From MH13 sp040219355 (lineage in GTDB: Bacteria; Pseudomonadota; Alphaproteobacteria; Rhizobiales; MH13), in NCBI GenBank assembly GCA_040219355.1, contig JAVJSN010000009.1, positions 62,001 through 126,000 of the forward strand: a stretch of 64,000 bases of DNA, given 5' to 3'. Below, piece after piece: positions 8,249-17,147 of the stretch (its first letter is position 1; every line of letters begins with the position of its first letter). The notes beneath the pieces are model-generated. The model saw only the letters and a program-made list of their open reading frames with translations, made no database searches and was not told the origin of the DNA. A program made the position numbers and the translations under genes.

Positions 8249-8758
8249 TTAGCCGCCCTGAAGCGCCGTTACCGCGCGCCGGTTCTGCGACCAGCAGGTG
8301 ATGTCGTTACACGTCGCAACCGGACGCTCTTTACCGTAGGACACGGTGGAAAGGCGGGTCGGCGACACGCCGCGTGAAATCAGATAATCGCGGGTGGTTG
8401 CTGCACGACGGGCACCAAGCGCAAGGTTGTATTCCCGGGTACCACGCTCATCGGCATGACCTTCGATCTGAATGGCATACTGCGCATATTGCGCCAGCCA
8501 AACGGCCTGGCGATCCAGCGTCAGACGCCCTTCGGCGGTCAGAACTGTGGAATCGGTTTCAAAGAACACCCGGTCACCCACATTGACGGTGAAGTCCTGC
8601 GTGCTGCCTGGAGGCGCTGCTTGCTGTGACAGCGGAAGCTCGTCCGGCGTTGTCGAGGCACAGGCTGCCATAAACAGGGCAAAAAACGTTGCCATGATAA
8701 GACGCGGGGCAAGGCGGGCGAAAAGACTGACGTTCGTCAGGGCCATAGGGCGGGTCAT
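8249..8758 (-). CDS. pal: Peptidoglycan-associated lipoprotein
   Basis: 169 residues from the start at 8758. An N-terminal hydrophobic segment ends in the lipobox LFMAAC, giving an outer-membrane lipoprotein. The rest is an OmpA-like peptidoglycan-binding domain (DRVFFETDSTVLT, IQIEGHADERGTREYNLALG, RAATTRDYLISRGV, NRRAVTAL). Pal binds peptidoglycan and TolB and helps pull in the outer membrane at division. An upstream in-frame ATG at 8908 would add 50 residues before the signal and is rejected. It is normally directly after tolB; here a short asparaginase-like gene and a 200-bp gap intervene, so pal may have its own promoter. Confidence 0.95.
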   Translation of the reverse strand: MTRPMALTNVSLFARLAPRLIMATFFALFMAACASTTPDELPLSQQAAPPGSTQDFTVNVGDRVFFETDSTVLTAEGRLTLDRQAVWLAQYAQYAIQIEGHADERGTREYNLALGARRAATTRDYLISRGVSPTRLSTVSYGKERPVATCNDITCWSQNRRAVTALQGG

Positions 8759-8964
8759 CGGAAAATTCTTTCTCAAATCTGGCAGGATCTGTCCCGCCCC
8801 AAGAAGACGTGCACCATTGTGTGCACCTTGGTCATAAATTGGCAACGTTAAGCGCCGGTTGTCGATCATGGTAAACGCGGGCTTTTTTGTGGCACGCGCC
8901 TTATTCAACCAGCATTGCCAGGGGCTTGATGAACCTATGCTGAATGAAAGGTTAAACTGGCGCC

Positions 8965-9465
8965 TCAGCCAAGTGGCAAATCAAAGCGCCCAGCCTGAGT
9001 GTTTTTGCACAATTCACCGGCGGCAAACACCCTTCCGTTCATCACGCCATACACACCGGCAGGCAGAGTCTGCGCGGCGATCACCGCACCACCCATGTTG
9101 AAAGAAGCATCGGAGCGACCGAAAGAATGCGGGCGCATCGCACCGGTCAAAACGACCGTTTTTTCACCCACCTGACCATCGAGGAACCGCGCCGTCAGTT
9201 CCATCGTGCCCGTGCCTTGGCTCACGACAATCGCGCTTTGCTCAGCACCAACAACCGCATCTAGAATTACTTGGCGGTCTTCGTCGGTGAAATCCAAGCT
9301 GTCCTTCATCATCAACTCGAACAGCAAGGCGTGATAGCAACGTGCATTGTGCAACAGATCCGCGATCTGCGCTTTGCCGCCCAGCTCAAATCCCAAACCT
9401 TCGGTTTGCCAGTCATGCACCTTTTCAATGGTGCCGCCGGTGGTGAGGATGAGAACGTCACGCAT
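8965..9465 (-). CDS. Short asparaginase-domain protein (N-terminal domain only)
   Basis: 166 residues, about half of a bacterial asparaginase; only the N-terminal catalytic domain is present. The first nucleophile motif is intact (LTTGGTIE, Thr12), and the lysine region EKTVVLTGAMRP is recognisable. The second motif, normally HGTDTM, reads QGTGTM, so the catalytic Asp is Gly86. Stand-alone domains of this length are known as a separate branch; whether this one hydrolyses asparagine is doubtful. It starts 24 bp after tolB (MRDVLILTT), inside the Tol-Pal cluster, and is probably co-transcribed with it. The in-frame codon 12 bases upstream (9477) is a less likely start. Confidence 0.8.
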   Translation of the reverse strand: MRDVLILTTGGTIEKVHDWQTEGLGFELGGKAQIADLLHNARCYHALLFELMMKDSLDFTDEDRQVILDAVVGAEQSAIVVSQGTGTMELTARFLDGQVGEKTVVLTGAMRPHSFGRSDASFNMGGAVIAAQTLPAGVYGVMNGRVFAAGELCKNTQAGRFDLPLG

Positions 9466-9489
9466 CAACGAGCCCAACGGCGACCGAAC

Positions 9490-10839
9490 CTAATTCAGCA
9501 GCGGCGACCAGGCTGGATCCGACCCGAAAGATGGCGTTTCAACACGCAGCTCGTTGAAGCCCGTCAAATCGATGGTCCAAAGCTGCGGGCCGCCATTGGC
9601 GCCCGGCGTGTCGCGGAAGAACATCAGCACCCGGCCATTGGGTGCCCAGGTTGGGCCCTCATTGTGGAAGCCTTCGGTGAGGATCCGCTCGCCCGATCCA
9701 TCGGGGTTCATCACCCCGATCAAGAACCGGCCGCCTTGCTGCTTGGTGAAGGCGATCAGATCGCCGCGCGGCGACCAAACCGGCGTCGAATAGGTGCCCG
9801 AACCAAAGGAGATACGCTCCTGGCCAGAGCCATCGGCATTCATCACGTAAATCTGGCCAGAGCCGGAACGATCAGAGGCAAACGTCACCCGCGACCCATC
9901 CGGTGCGAAGCTTGGCGAGGTATCAATAGAGGGTGAGGAGGTCAGCCGCGTCGTTGTCTGGCTTTGCAGATCAAACCGGTAGACATCCGAATAACCATCG
10001 TTCTGCAACAGGCTGAAGACCAAGTTGCCGCCGTCAGGCGAAAAGCGGGGGGCAAACGTCATGCCAGGGAAGTTGCCGACAATACGGCGCTGACCAGTCT
10101 CAATGTTGAGCAGGTAGACCTGCGGCTGTCCGCCATCATAGGACATGTAGGTGATCTCTTGGCGGCCTGGCGAAAAGCGTGGCGTCAGTACAAGATCGGT
10201 GCCGGTGGTCAGATAGCGCACATTGGCGCCATCCTGATCCATAATTGCCAGCCGCTTGATGCGGTTTTCTTTCGGGCCGGTCTCATCGACAAAAACCACA
10301 CGGGTGTCGAAATAGCCGCTCTCGCCGGTGAGGCGCTGGTAGATCGCATCGGAAATGATGTGGGCCACACGGCGCCAATTGTCAGCCGTGGTAAAATACT
10401 GCTGGCCAATCATCGCCTCGGCGCCAAAAACGTCCCATAGACGGAAATCCACCCGCAAACGGCCGTCGTTTTCGCGCTCAACCTGACCAACGACCAGGGC
10501 CTGCGCATTGATCACACGCCATTCGGCAAAGTTCGGTCCGGCACTTACCGAAAGCCCCTGCTCGATGAACGAGGCAGGATCAAGCGTTCGGAAAAGGCCG
10601 GAGCGGCTGAGATTGTTGGAAATCACCTGGCTCATCTGCGCGGCAATCTCGCCATCACCAGTGGCCGAGGTGAAGGCTGGAATAGCGATCGGCAAGGGCT
10701 CAAGATTGCCCTGAGTGATATCAATTTCCAACACAGCATGGGCAGGGCGCAACGTGGCCGCCAAGCTGAGCAGCAGCAGCGCTGCAAAAAGGCCCATGGC
10801 CTGGACGCTGCGGATCGAACCTGATTTCAGCATCGACAT
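9490..10839 (-). CDS. tolB: Tol-Pal system beta-propeller protein TolB
   Basis: 449 residues. Of three nearby ATGs the one at 10839 is chosen because AGGAG stands seven bases upstream. A signal peptide (FAALLLLSLAATL, cleavage near RPAHA) is followed by the TolB N-terminal domain and a six-bladed WD-like propeller with repeated segments such as LTPRFSPGRQEITYMSYDGG, FAPRFSPDGGNLVFSL, TSPSFAPDGSRVTFASDRSG and STPVWSPRGDLIAFT. TolB is periplasmic and is handed between Pal and TolA. It lies 29 bp after tolA. Confidence 0.97.
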   Translation of the reverse strand: MSMLKSGSIRSVQAMGLFAALLLLSLAATLRPAHAVLEIDITQGNLEPLPIAIPAFTSATGDGEIAAQMSQVISNNLSRSGLFRTLDPASFIEQGLSVSAGPNFAEWRVINAQALVVGQVERENDGRLRVDFRLWDVFGAEAMIGQQYFTTADNWRRVAHIISDAIYQRLTGESGYFDTRVVFVDETGPKENRIKRLAIMDQDGANVRYLTTGTDLVLTPRFSPGRQEITYMSYDGGQPQVYLLNIETGQRRIVGNFPGMTFAPRFSPDGGNLVFSLLQNDGYSDVYRFDLQSQTTTRLTSSPSIDTSPSFAPDGSRVTFASDRSGSGQIYVMNADGSGQERISFGSGTYSTPVWSPRGDLIAFTKQQGGRFLIGVMNPDGSGERILTEGFHNEGPTWAPNGRVLMFFRDTPGANGGPQLWTIDLTGFNELRVETPSFGSDPAWSPLLN

Positions 10840-10868
10840 ATTCATACTCCTAAAACCGCACATGGTTG

Positions 10869-11831
10869 TTAGCGCAACATCTCGCGCGGATCGAAATTGA
10901 CTATCACATTCTGCCAGGCAGCATACTTCTCAAAAGGCAGAGAATAAGGCGCGCAGCGGCGCACCGCTCGCACGGCACTATCAGCTGCCGCCTGGAAAGC
11001 TGGGTTGCCTGAGGAATTGATCACCGAGGCACCGCTTCTCAACGAGCCATCCTCAGCAAGGTTCATTTGCACGCGCACAACAAGATCATCAGCACCGACG
11101 GCACCAACCGGTGGGTTCCAGCAACGCGCGATCTGGCGGCGCAGCGCATCCATCTCGCTCTCTGAAAGCGTTTCGTCGCGCCCTTCAGCAGCGCCGCGGG
11201 TTGCAGGCGCTTGGTCGGCAGCACCGCCACCACCTTGATTTTCATCGCGGTTGATAAGCGCTGCAATCTCGTCAGGGTTGAACTGGCTATCGTCGGGCTG
11301 CTGCACCGGTTCAGGGCGCTGCACCGGCTGCGGTGCAACGTCCGGGCGTGCCAAGGGCGTAGGCACGGCAAAGCGCGCTGTCTGCGTTGGTTCTGGCTCG
11401 GGCGCAGGCTCTTCAGCAGGCGCGGGTTCTGGCTCAGCCACCTCTGGCTCCGGTGCGGGCGCAGGTTCTGGCTCAGCTTCAACAGGTTCAGGTTCCGGCT
11501 CTGGTGGCGGCGGTGGCGGCGGTGCCGCAGTATCCGGGGTTGCGCGCGCATTGTCAGCTGCCGTGGCCGCATCTTGGCGGCCTTCACCGGCGGTATCGGT
11601 GCCGCGATCGACCTCTGACTGGCCAGCAGATGGCGGTGTTTCGGGCGTCGGCAAGGGTTCAGCGGTGCGCATGCCGCGCGTGATCTGGCTGAACTCTTCC
11701 GGCGACAAGATATCCACCGGCACGGCTTGCGCCGTCACCACGTCAAACGGGTCCGGCTGCGACAGGTTCAAAACCATGCCAGCAAAAAGCGCACCGTGAA
11801 GCACCAAAGAAAGGGGAACACCAAGCCGCAT
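10869..11831 (-). CDS. tolA: TolA-like energy-transducing envelope protein
   Basis: 320 residues. An N-terminal membrane helix (LSLVLHGALFAGMVLNLS) is followed by a long Pro/Glu/Ala-rich spacer (EPEPEPVEAEPEPAPAPEPE, about residues 105-150) and a C-terminal TolA/TonB-like domain (IARCWNPPVGA, LVVRVQMNLAEDGS, APYSLPFEKYAAW). The spacer would span the periplasm so the C-terminal domain can reach TolB and Pal, with force from TolQR. The proline-glutamate spacer replaces the alanine/lysine-rich helix of E. coli TolA. Position between tolR and tolB fixes the identity. Confidence 0.93.
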   Translation of the reverse strand: MRLGVPLSLVLHGALFAGMVLNLSQPDPFDVVTAQAVPVDILSPEEFSQITRGMRTAEPLPTPETPPSAGQSEVDRGTDTAGEGRQDAATAADNARATPDTAAPPPPPPPEPEPEPVEAEPEPAPAPEPEVAEPEPAPAEEPAPEPEPTQTARFAVPTPLARPDVAPQPVQRPEPVQQPDDSQFNPDEIAALINRDENQGGGGAADQAPATRGAAEGRDETLSESEMDALRRQIARCWNPPVGAVGADDLVVRVQMNLAEDGSLRSGASVINSSGNPAFQAAADSAVRAVRRCAPYSLPFEKYAAWQNVIVNFDPREMLR

Positions 11832-11864
11832 GATCGATCCATCAGTGCGCCGAAAACCGGCGAC

Positions 11865-12314
11865 CTAAGACCCTTCCTCTTCTGCCGTCACAAGCCCCAA
11901 GCGCTGGTAGCCAGCGCCGGAAATGCGCGCCATAACCTGCATGATCGTGCCATAGTCGGTACCGCGATCTCCGCGCACGAAAATACGTGTGTCGACACCC
12001 TCATTTGCAATCGCTTCAAGCGTTGAGAGCAGTTGCTCCAACGATGTTTCTGTTTCCTGCAAGAACACTCGGCCATCGGCAGTTACCGACACGGTGATCG
12101 GTTCCTCTTCGCTTTCCAGCGCATTGGCAGACGTTTCAGGCAGGTCAATCGGCACACCGACAACCAGCAACGGTGCGGCAACCATGAAGATGATCAAAAG
12201 CACCAACATCACATCGACAAACGGCGTGACGTTGATCTCACTCATCGCGCGTGGTCGCGCCCGCCGCCTACGCCGCGAGCCGCCCGATCCACCGGTGGCA
12301 ACACCCATACCCAT
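11865..12314 (-). CDS. tolR: TolR proton-channel partner
   Basis: 149 residues. A basic N-terminus (GSRRRRRARPRA) precedes the ExbD/TolR signature MSEINVTPFVDVMLVLLIIF, in which the membrane Asp is the proton-carrying residue, and then a periplasmic domain. The start at 12314 has AAGGA eight bases upstream. It lies 11 bp after tolQ and 33 bp before tolA, as one operon. Confidence 0.97.
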   Translation of the reverse strand: MGMGVATGGSGGSRRRRRARPRAMSEINVTPFVDVMLVLLIIFMVAAPLLVVGVPIDLPETSANALESEEEPITVSVTADGRVFLQETETSLEQLLSTLEAIANEGVDTRIFVRGDRGTDYGTIMQVMARISGAGYQRLGLVTAEEEGS

Positions 12315-12325
12315 GCTAGGTTTCC

Positions 12326-13063
12326 TTACTCAGCGGCCGCTGGTTGAGCCGCAGCGCGCTCATCAATCTGGCGGGAAAGGATGGACGAAAACTCGTCGGC
12401 AAAGCCTTCCATCCGTGTTGTCTGCCGAGCGACATCTGCCACAAATTTGTTGTAAAAAATTGTCGCCGGGATGGCGGCAACGAGGCCAAGCGCTGTCGCA
12501 AACAAGGCCTCGGCAATACCTGGCGCCACGACGGCAAGGTTGGCATTCTCCGTGGCTGCAATGGCCTGGAACGCGGTCATAATGCCCCATACGGTACCAA
12601 ACAGACCGACGAACGGGCCTGCCGAGCCCACCGAGGCAAGCACCAACAAACCGTTTTCCATTTTTTCGGACTCACGGGCGATGGTGACGTCCAGCACCTT
12701 CTCGATGCGGGTTTGCAATCCAACCATGGAGCGGACTTTGCGCTCGTGGGTGCGCTTCCATTCGCGCATTGCCGCCACAAACAGCGCCGCCATGGTGGTG
12801 TTGGTGCGCTGCGAGGTCACGTTGTACAGTTCTTCCAGCGACTGGCCAGACCAGAACACGCGCTCAAAGCGATCCATCGCCTTCTTGTTGCGCGAGAACA
12901 TCATGTACTTGTCGATCACGATGCCCCAGCACCAGACCGAGGCGATGACCAGACCAACCATCACAATTTTCACCACAATATGGGCCTGCCAGAACAGGCC
13001 GAGCAGCGAAAGGTCGTGGCTCTGCGTGCTCAGTGCGGTGGTAAGAACGTCCGTTCCGTCCAT
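12326..13063 (-). CDS. tolQ: TolQ proton-channel subunit
   Basis: 245 residues from the ATG at 13063, which has GAGGA seven bases upstream; an in-frame start at 13159 adds only non-hydrophobic residues and is rejected. Three membrane helices are visible: near the N-terminus (VVKIVMVGLVIASVWCWGIV), and the ExbB/TolQ pair with LASVGSAGPFVGLFGTVWGI and IAEALFATALGLVAAIPATI. With TolR it uses the proton gradient to energise TolA. It is the first gene of the tolQRAB run, separated from ybgC by about 200 bp. Confidence 0.97.
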   Translation of the reverse strand: MDGTDVLTTALSTQSHDLSLLGLFWQAHIVVKIVMVGLVIASVWCWGIVIDKYMMFSRNKKAMDRFERVFWSGQSLEELYNVTSQRTNTTMAALFVAAMREWKRTHERKVRSMVGLQTRIEKVLDVTIARESEKMENGLLVLASVGSAGPFVGLFGTVWGIMTAFQAIAATENANLAVVAPGIAEALFATALGLVAAIPATIFYNKFVADVARQTTRMEGFADEFSSILSRQIDERAAAQPAAAE

Positions 13064-13219
13064 GGGTATCCTCAGGTCTTGATCGTCAAGGGTGGTGGTT
13101 GGCGGGCGCTGGTGCGCTGCGATTGTGGCATCATCAGGACGCCATGCTGCGGCGCACATTGTGTGCGTCAGCCGCGATGGCGTAAGCGTATAGCCTAACA
13201 GCGCAACCCTAAAGCATGG

Positions 13220-13235
13220 TTAACCAAGCGTTAGC
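13220..13235. promoter_or_regulatory. Near-consensus CtrA-type box upstream of tolQ
   Basis: TTAA-N7-TTAGC, one base from TTAA-N7-TTAAC, in the gap between ybgC and tolQ and about 155 bp before the tolQ start. A single near-match could be chance. Confidence 0.3.
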
Positions 13236-13264
13236 GGTGTGAGCGTGCGTGGGTTATGAGGCAA

Positions 13265-13681
13265 TCATGACGCACGAAACAGTGCGCGGGTGGTTGGCGG
13301 CATTCGCACCGGACGGCCTTTGCCGTTCATGCAGACCACGGTGACCATGGCGGTGCAAAGCTCGCGATCCTCAAGCAGCACCCGCTGAGCGATGGTTCCG
13401 CGCACGCCGGTTGTCGATATCGGAATGGCTTCCACCGTCAGCAGATCGTCGATCCTGGCGGGGGATTTGAACGCGATGTCCATCGCGGTGACCGACAAGA
13501 ACACATCCTCTTCGGCGAGCCGCGTTTGGTCGATGCCATGAGCACGCAGTGTTTCGGTTCGCGCCCGCTCCATGAATTTCAGATAGTTGGCATGATAAAC
13601 GATGCCCGCCAGATCGGTGTCTTCGTAATAGACCCGCACTGTGATGGTGTTCGTGGGGCTTGGGGCAGGGGTGATAGGCAT
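13265..13681 (-). CDS. ybgC: Acyl-CoA thioesterase YbgC
   Basis: 138 residues, a single hot-dog domain. The motif RVYYEDTDLAGIVYHANYLK carries the catalytic Asp and the YHANYL signature of the 4-hydroxybenzoyl-CoA thioesterase-like family, followed by FMERARTE. YbgC hydrolyses short acyl-CoAs or acyl-ACPs and commonly opens the tol-pal operon. The start at 13681 (MPITPAPSPTNTI) is preferred to an upstream in-frame start at 13768 that would add 29 unrelated residues. Confidence 0.95.
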   Translation of the reverse strand: MPITPAPSPTNTITVRVYYEDTDLAGIVYHANYLKFMERARTETLRAHGIDQTRLAEEDVFLSVTAMDIAFKSPARIDDLLTVEAIPISTTGVRGTIAQRVLLEDRELCTAMVTVVCMNGKGRPVRMPPTTRALFRAS

Positions 13682-13831
13682 GAGGACTCGGACGAAAACA
13701 TCAACAGTTAAGCACGGCTTTGCTTTGCCCAGACAAAGTGCATCTGTAAAGAAACAAGCGATTGGCACGCAGACCCAAGCTCGCCTTTATTCTCTGTCAG
13801 TTCGCAGTTTTCAGCGGTTTTGGAGTGCCTC

Positions 13832-14755
13832 ATGATCACACGGCGGCAGTTTTTGGCTTTGTTTGGTGGGACGGTAGCCGGCGCCACAGCATTGGGCGGC
13901 TATGCTTTTGGCTACAGCCCTTTACGCGCACCTAAGGTCACTGAATACACACTTTCACCGCCCCGCTGGCCTGAGGATCTGAATTTACGTATTGCGGTGA
14001 TTGCTGACGTGCATGCCTGCAAGCCATGGATGTCCGCAGATCGTATCGCAAGCATTGCCGAAGCCACCAATAGCCTTGGGGCAGATGTAATCGTTCTGTT
14101 GGGTGACTTTGTCGCCGGTCATGTTCTCGTGACCGGGCAGGTGCCTTGGCAAGATTGGGCTGATGCTCTGGCTGCGTTGAATGCGCCATTAGGCGTTCAC
14201 GCTATTTTGGGCAATCACGACTGGTGGGAAGACCCACAGGCCATGGCTTCCAGAAGCGGGCCAACGTTCGCACACACAGCGTTGCAACGCGCAGGCATCG
14301 CGCTCTACGAGAACGATGCCGTCCAGTTACACAAAGACGGCAAGTCATTCTGGCTTGCAGGTCTTGGCGACCAGTTGGCCTTTCTACCAGCCTACCGGTG
14401 GAACAGGGCTGCAGCAGTTGGCTTGGACGATTTACCCGGAACTTTGGCTAAAATCACCGACGACGATCCTGTTATTTTGCTCGCACACGAACCAGATATC
14501 TTCCCACAAATCCCAGACCGCGTAAGCCTCACACTATGCGGCCACACCCATGGTGGCCAAGTTCGCCTGCTTGGTTACTCGCCGGTTGTGCCCTCGCAGT
14601 TCGGCAATCGCTTTGCCTATGGTCATGTGATTGAGGATGAGCGACACATGATTGTTTCAGGCGGGCTGGGGTGCAGCATCATGCCAGTACGGTTCGGCAT
14701 GCCGCCCGAACTGGTTGTCATCAATTTAGGCAACCAGCGGGCGGACATCGCTTAG
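13832..14755 (+). CDS. Tat-exported metallophosphoesterase (YkuE-like)
   Basis: 307 residues. The ATG at 13832 has GGAG eight bases before it and gives a twin-arginine signal (MITRRQFLALFGGTVAGATA). The calcineurin-like motifs follow in order: IAVIADVHA, VLLGDFVAG, LGNHDWWED, LLAHEPD and CGHTHGGQ, so all metal ligands are present. YkuE-type enzymes are exported or membrane-associated phosphodiesterases with unclear substrates. It is the first gene of an accessory block between ybgC and ruvB, is divergent from ybgC, and is convergent with the MBL-fold gene 22 bp downstream. Confidence 0.85.
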   Translation: MITRRQFLALFGGTVAGATALGGYAFGYSPLRAPKVTEYTLSPPRWPEDLNLRIAVIADVHACKPWMSADRIASIAEATNSLGADVIVLLGDFVAGHVLVTGQVPWQDWADALAALNAPLGVHAILGNHDWWEDPQAMASRSGPTFAHTALQRAGIALYENDAVQLHKDGKSFWLAGLGDQLAFLPAYRWNRAAAVGLDDLPGTLAKITDDDPVILLAHEPDIFPQIPDRVSLTLCGHTHGGQVRLLGYSPVVPSQFGNRFAYGHVIEDERHMIVSGGLGCSIMPVRFGMPPELVVINLGNQRADIA

Positions 14756-14776
14756 ACCGATACCCGCCCGGTGCTG

Positions 14777-15727
14777 TCACAAATCGAACTGATAGCTCGC
14801 AGGCGCATAGCGGAAGCCGTCGCCATTGGCCTCCACATAACCAAGCGCCGGGAACGGCATGTGGTAGCCAACAAAGGCAATGCGATCGGCGGCCAGCATG
14901 CCAAGCACCCGTCGGCGAGACGCAGCGGCGGCAGCTTTATCGGCATCGAACCGAACCTCCCAATCGGGATAGGCCAGCGACCACACATAGTGGTTGGCCA
15001 GATCAGCGATCAGCATCAGCTGCGCGCCGTCGCTCTCAATCATATACCCCATATGTCCAGGCGTGTGCCCAAAGGCGGCCACGGCCGTGATGCCGCTGGT
15101 CACTGACCAACCATCGTCCAAAAACGTCATCTGGTCAGCCAATGGCACGACCAAACCACCGATCATCTCAGCCAGCTGTGCAGGCGCACTGTCACCGGTC
15201 CAAAAATCAAACTCCACTGAACCGGTGATGTAGCGCGCATTGGGAAACGCCGCGCTGCCGCCTGCCATCAACCCACCAATATGGTCCGGATGCATGTGGG
15301 TGATCACGATGATGGTGACATCTTCTGGTGTGTAGCCAGCATCCGCCAGAGCGGCGGGCAGATTGCCGTTGGCGCCGCCATTGCCGGTGTCGAACAGCAC
15401 CACGTCGCTGCCGGTATCAACCAGCGTGGGCGTGAAAAAGAACCGCGCCTGGTCGGTGGGCAGGAAGTTGTCGGCAGACACGTCGGCGAACTCATCCGCC
15501 GAAACGTTCATGCCAAAGATGCTCTGCGGGTCAGGCACGTTGCGCGCGCCATCCAGCAGCGTGACCACCGTGAACGATCCCACTTGAACCGTGCGTGATA
15601 GACCACCGCTTTGGCCTTGGGCGGCAACAGGTGTCGGGGCGAGCGGCGGCAATACCGCCGACCCGACAACAAGACCACCACTGGCAGCCAGAACGGATCG
15701 ACGCGAAAGAAAAGGCAAAGAGGTCAT
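14777..15727 (-). CDS. Tat-exported MBL-fold hydrolase
   Basis: 316 residues from 15727. A Tat-like signal (LSRRSVLAASGGLVVGSAV) with cleavage near VAAQ is followed by a metallo-beta-lactamase fold with ITHMHPDHIGG (the HxHxDH zinc motif), FGHTPGHMGY and GYHMPFPALGYV near the end. It resembles quorum-lactonase/SoxH-like MBL hydrolases; the substrate is unknown. A second MBL gene at 17126-17974 shares the same ending motif (YHMPFPA), so the two are related copies flanking an MFS gene, one exported and one cytoplasmic. Confidence 0.85.
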   Translation of the reverse strand: MTSLPFLSRRSVLAASGGLVVGSAVLPPLAPTPVAAQGQSGGLSRTVQVGSFTVVTLLDGARNVPDPQSIFGMNVSADEFADVSADNFLPTDQARFFFTPTLVDTGSDVVLFDTGNGGANGNLPAALADAGYTPEDVTIIVITHMHPDHIGGLMAGGSAAFPNARYITGSVEFDFWTGDSAPAQLAEMIGGLVVPLADQMTFLDDGWSVTSGITAVAAFGHTPGHMGYMIESDGAQLMLIADLANHYVWSLAYPDWEVRFDADKAAAAASRRRVLGMLAADRIAFVGYHMPFPALGYVEANGDGFRYAPASYQFDL

Positions 15728-15893
15728 AACTGGCTCCAAATTGAGAGAACAACAAAAGATAGCTTTTACCTAGAATAGCATTGCAGCACGCCTATGGCAC
15801 ACAATGTGATTAAGCGAACGATTGTGATGGCTCGACTTCACATTCTTGTCATGACAAGGAGCAAAGCTTCACCGCGCCAAAGGCAAACACCAC

Positions 15894-17147
15894 GTGACAA
15901 CGTCCGACAAAGCAGACCGGCGCCCCAAAACCGAGCCAGGTCGTGCGGAGTTCGTTGCTCTGGTGGCAATCCTGATGTCGATCATCGCTCTGTCGGTGGA
16001 CATCATGCTTCCCGGCTTCGGTGATATCAGCGATCATTTCCAACTTGCAGAAGACAATGATCGCCAGGCTATCATTACCGTCATCTTTGCCGGGTTGATG
16101 GTTGGTCAGCTAATTTTCGGCCCGCTGTCGGACTATATCGGGCGCAAACCGTCCATCGTGATCGGGCTGGGCATCCATATTTTGGGGTCAATCCTGTGCA
16201 TCATCGCGCAGGATTTTATGATCCTGCTTCTCGGCAGGTTCTTGCAGGGTTTCGGCGGCGCTGCACCGCGCATTGTCATCGTTGCGATGGTGCGTGATCG
16301 GTTTGAAGGTCAGGAGATGGCCAAGATCATGTCGATCGCGCTGACCGTGTTCATTCTGGTGCCCACCTTCGCCCCCGCCATCGGGCAAGTGATCTTGATG
16401 TTCGCCCCGTGGCAGGCGCTGTTCGTTGCGCTCTTGGTGATGGCGCTGATCGGTGGCGCGTGGCTCACCCTAAGACAACCGGAAACGCACACACAGCCAG
16501 CACCCTTTCAGGCCAGCAGATTGATCAACGCCGTCAAAACGGTGTTCACCACACCGGTGTCACTTCTCTATTCCATGGCGGCAGGCTGCGCCTTTGGCAC
16601 GCTACTTGGCTACATCGTGTCCTCACAGCAGATCTTGCAGGATCTTTACCGAACCGGCGATCTTTTCGCTGTCTATTTTGGTGCCACCGCCGCGTTCATC
16701 GCACTCTCCAACACATCCAATGCCTGGCTTTTAGGTCGCTACACCATGGAGACGATCACCGCCTCTGCCATCGGCGCACAAGTGCTTTGGTCGTTGGGTT
16801 TTTTGGTGTGGCTTCTCATTGCCGGAACCAATCCATCCTTGATGGTGTGGATGGTTTTCATCAGCGTGGCGTTGTTTTTGGTTGGCATCACCTTTGGCAA
16901 CTACAACGCGATCGCTCTTCGCCCCCTCGGCGCGATAGCCGGCATTGCCTCATCCATCACCGCTTCGATCCAAACACTGATCAGCGTGCTGGTTGCCGCA
17001 ACGATCGGGGCAGCCTTTTCGATGAATGTGCTGCCGGTGGTTATCGGATCAGCGCTGATGGGCATTGTGGCATCGCTCCTGATGGTCCTCGCCCGCCATA
17101 TGTCCGCGCGCAGTCTTGCTGCCGATCAAGGCCAGCCAGGCAGGTAG
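15894..17147 (+). CDS. MFS transporter, Bcr/CflA drug-exporter type
   Basis: 417 residues with about 12 hydrophobic segments. The motif GPLSDYIGRKPSIVIGLGI is the MFS A motif, and VDIMLPGFGDI with GRFLQGFGGAAPRIVIVAMV is typical of the Bcr/CflA 12-helix efflux family. The start is GTG at 15894 with AAAGG about 10 bases upstream, so the exact N-terminus is uncertain. It is divergent from one MBL-fold gene, and its last 22 bases overlap the end of the other, convergent one. A role in exporting a compound handled by those hydrolases is only inference. Confidence 0.85.
   Translation: MTTSDKADRRPKTEPGRAEFVALVAILMSIIALSVDIMLPGFGDISDHFQLAEDNDRQAIITVIFAGLMVGQLIFGPLSDYIGRKPSIVIGLGIHILGSILCIIAQDFMILLLGRFLQGFGGAAPRIVIVAMVRDRFEGQEMAKIMSIALTVFILVPTFAPAIGQVILMFAPWQALFVALLVMALIGGAWLTLRQPETHTQPAPFQASRLINAVKTVFTTPVSLLYSMAAGCAFGTLLGYIVSSQQILQDLYRTGDLFAVYFGATAAFIALSNTSNAWLLGRYTMETITASAIGAQVLWSLGFLVWLLIAGTNPSLMVWMVFISVALFLVGITFGNYNAIALRPLGAIAGIASSITASIQTLISVLVAATIGAAFSMNVLPVVIGSALMGIVASLLMVLARHMSARSLAADQGQPGR

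Noticed and set aside
11251..11799. A Ser/Gly-rich 182-codon plus-strand frame
   Set aside because: It is the complement of the proline/glutamate repeat of tolA; low complexity follows from that repeat.
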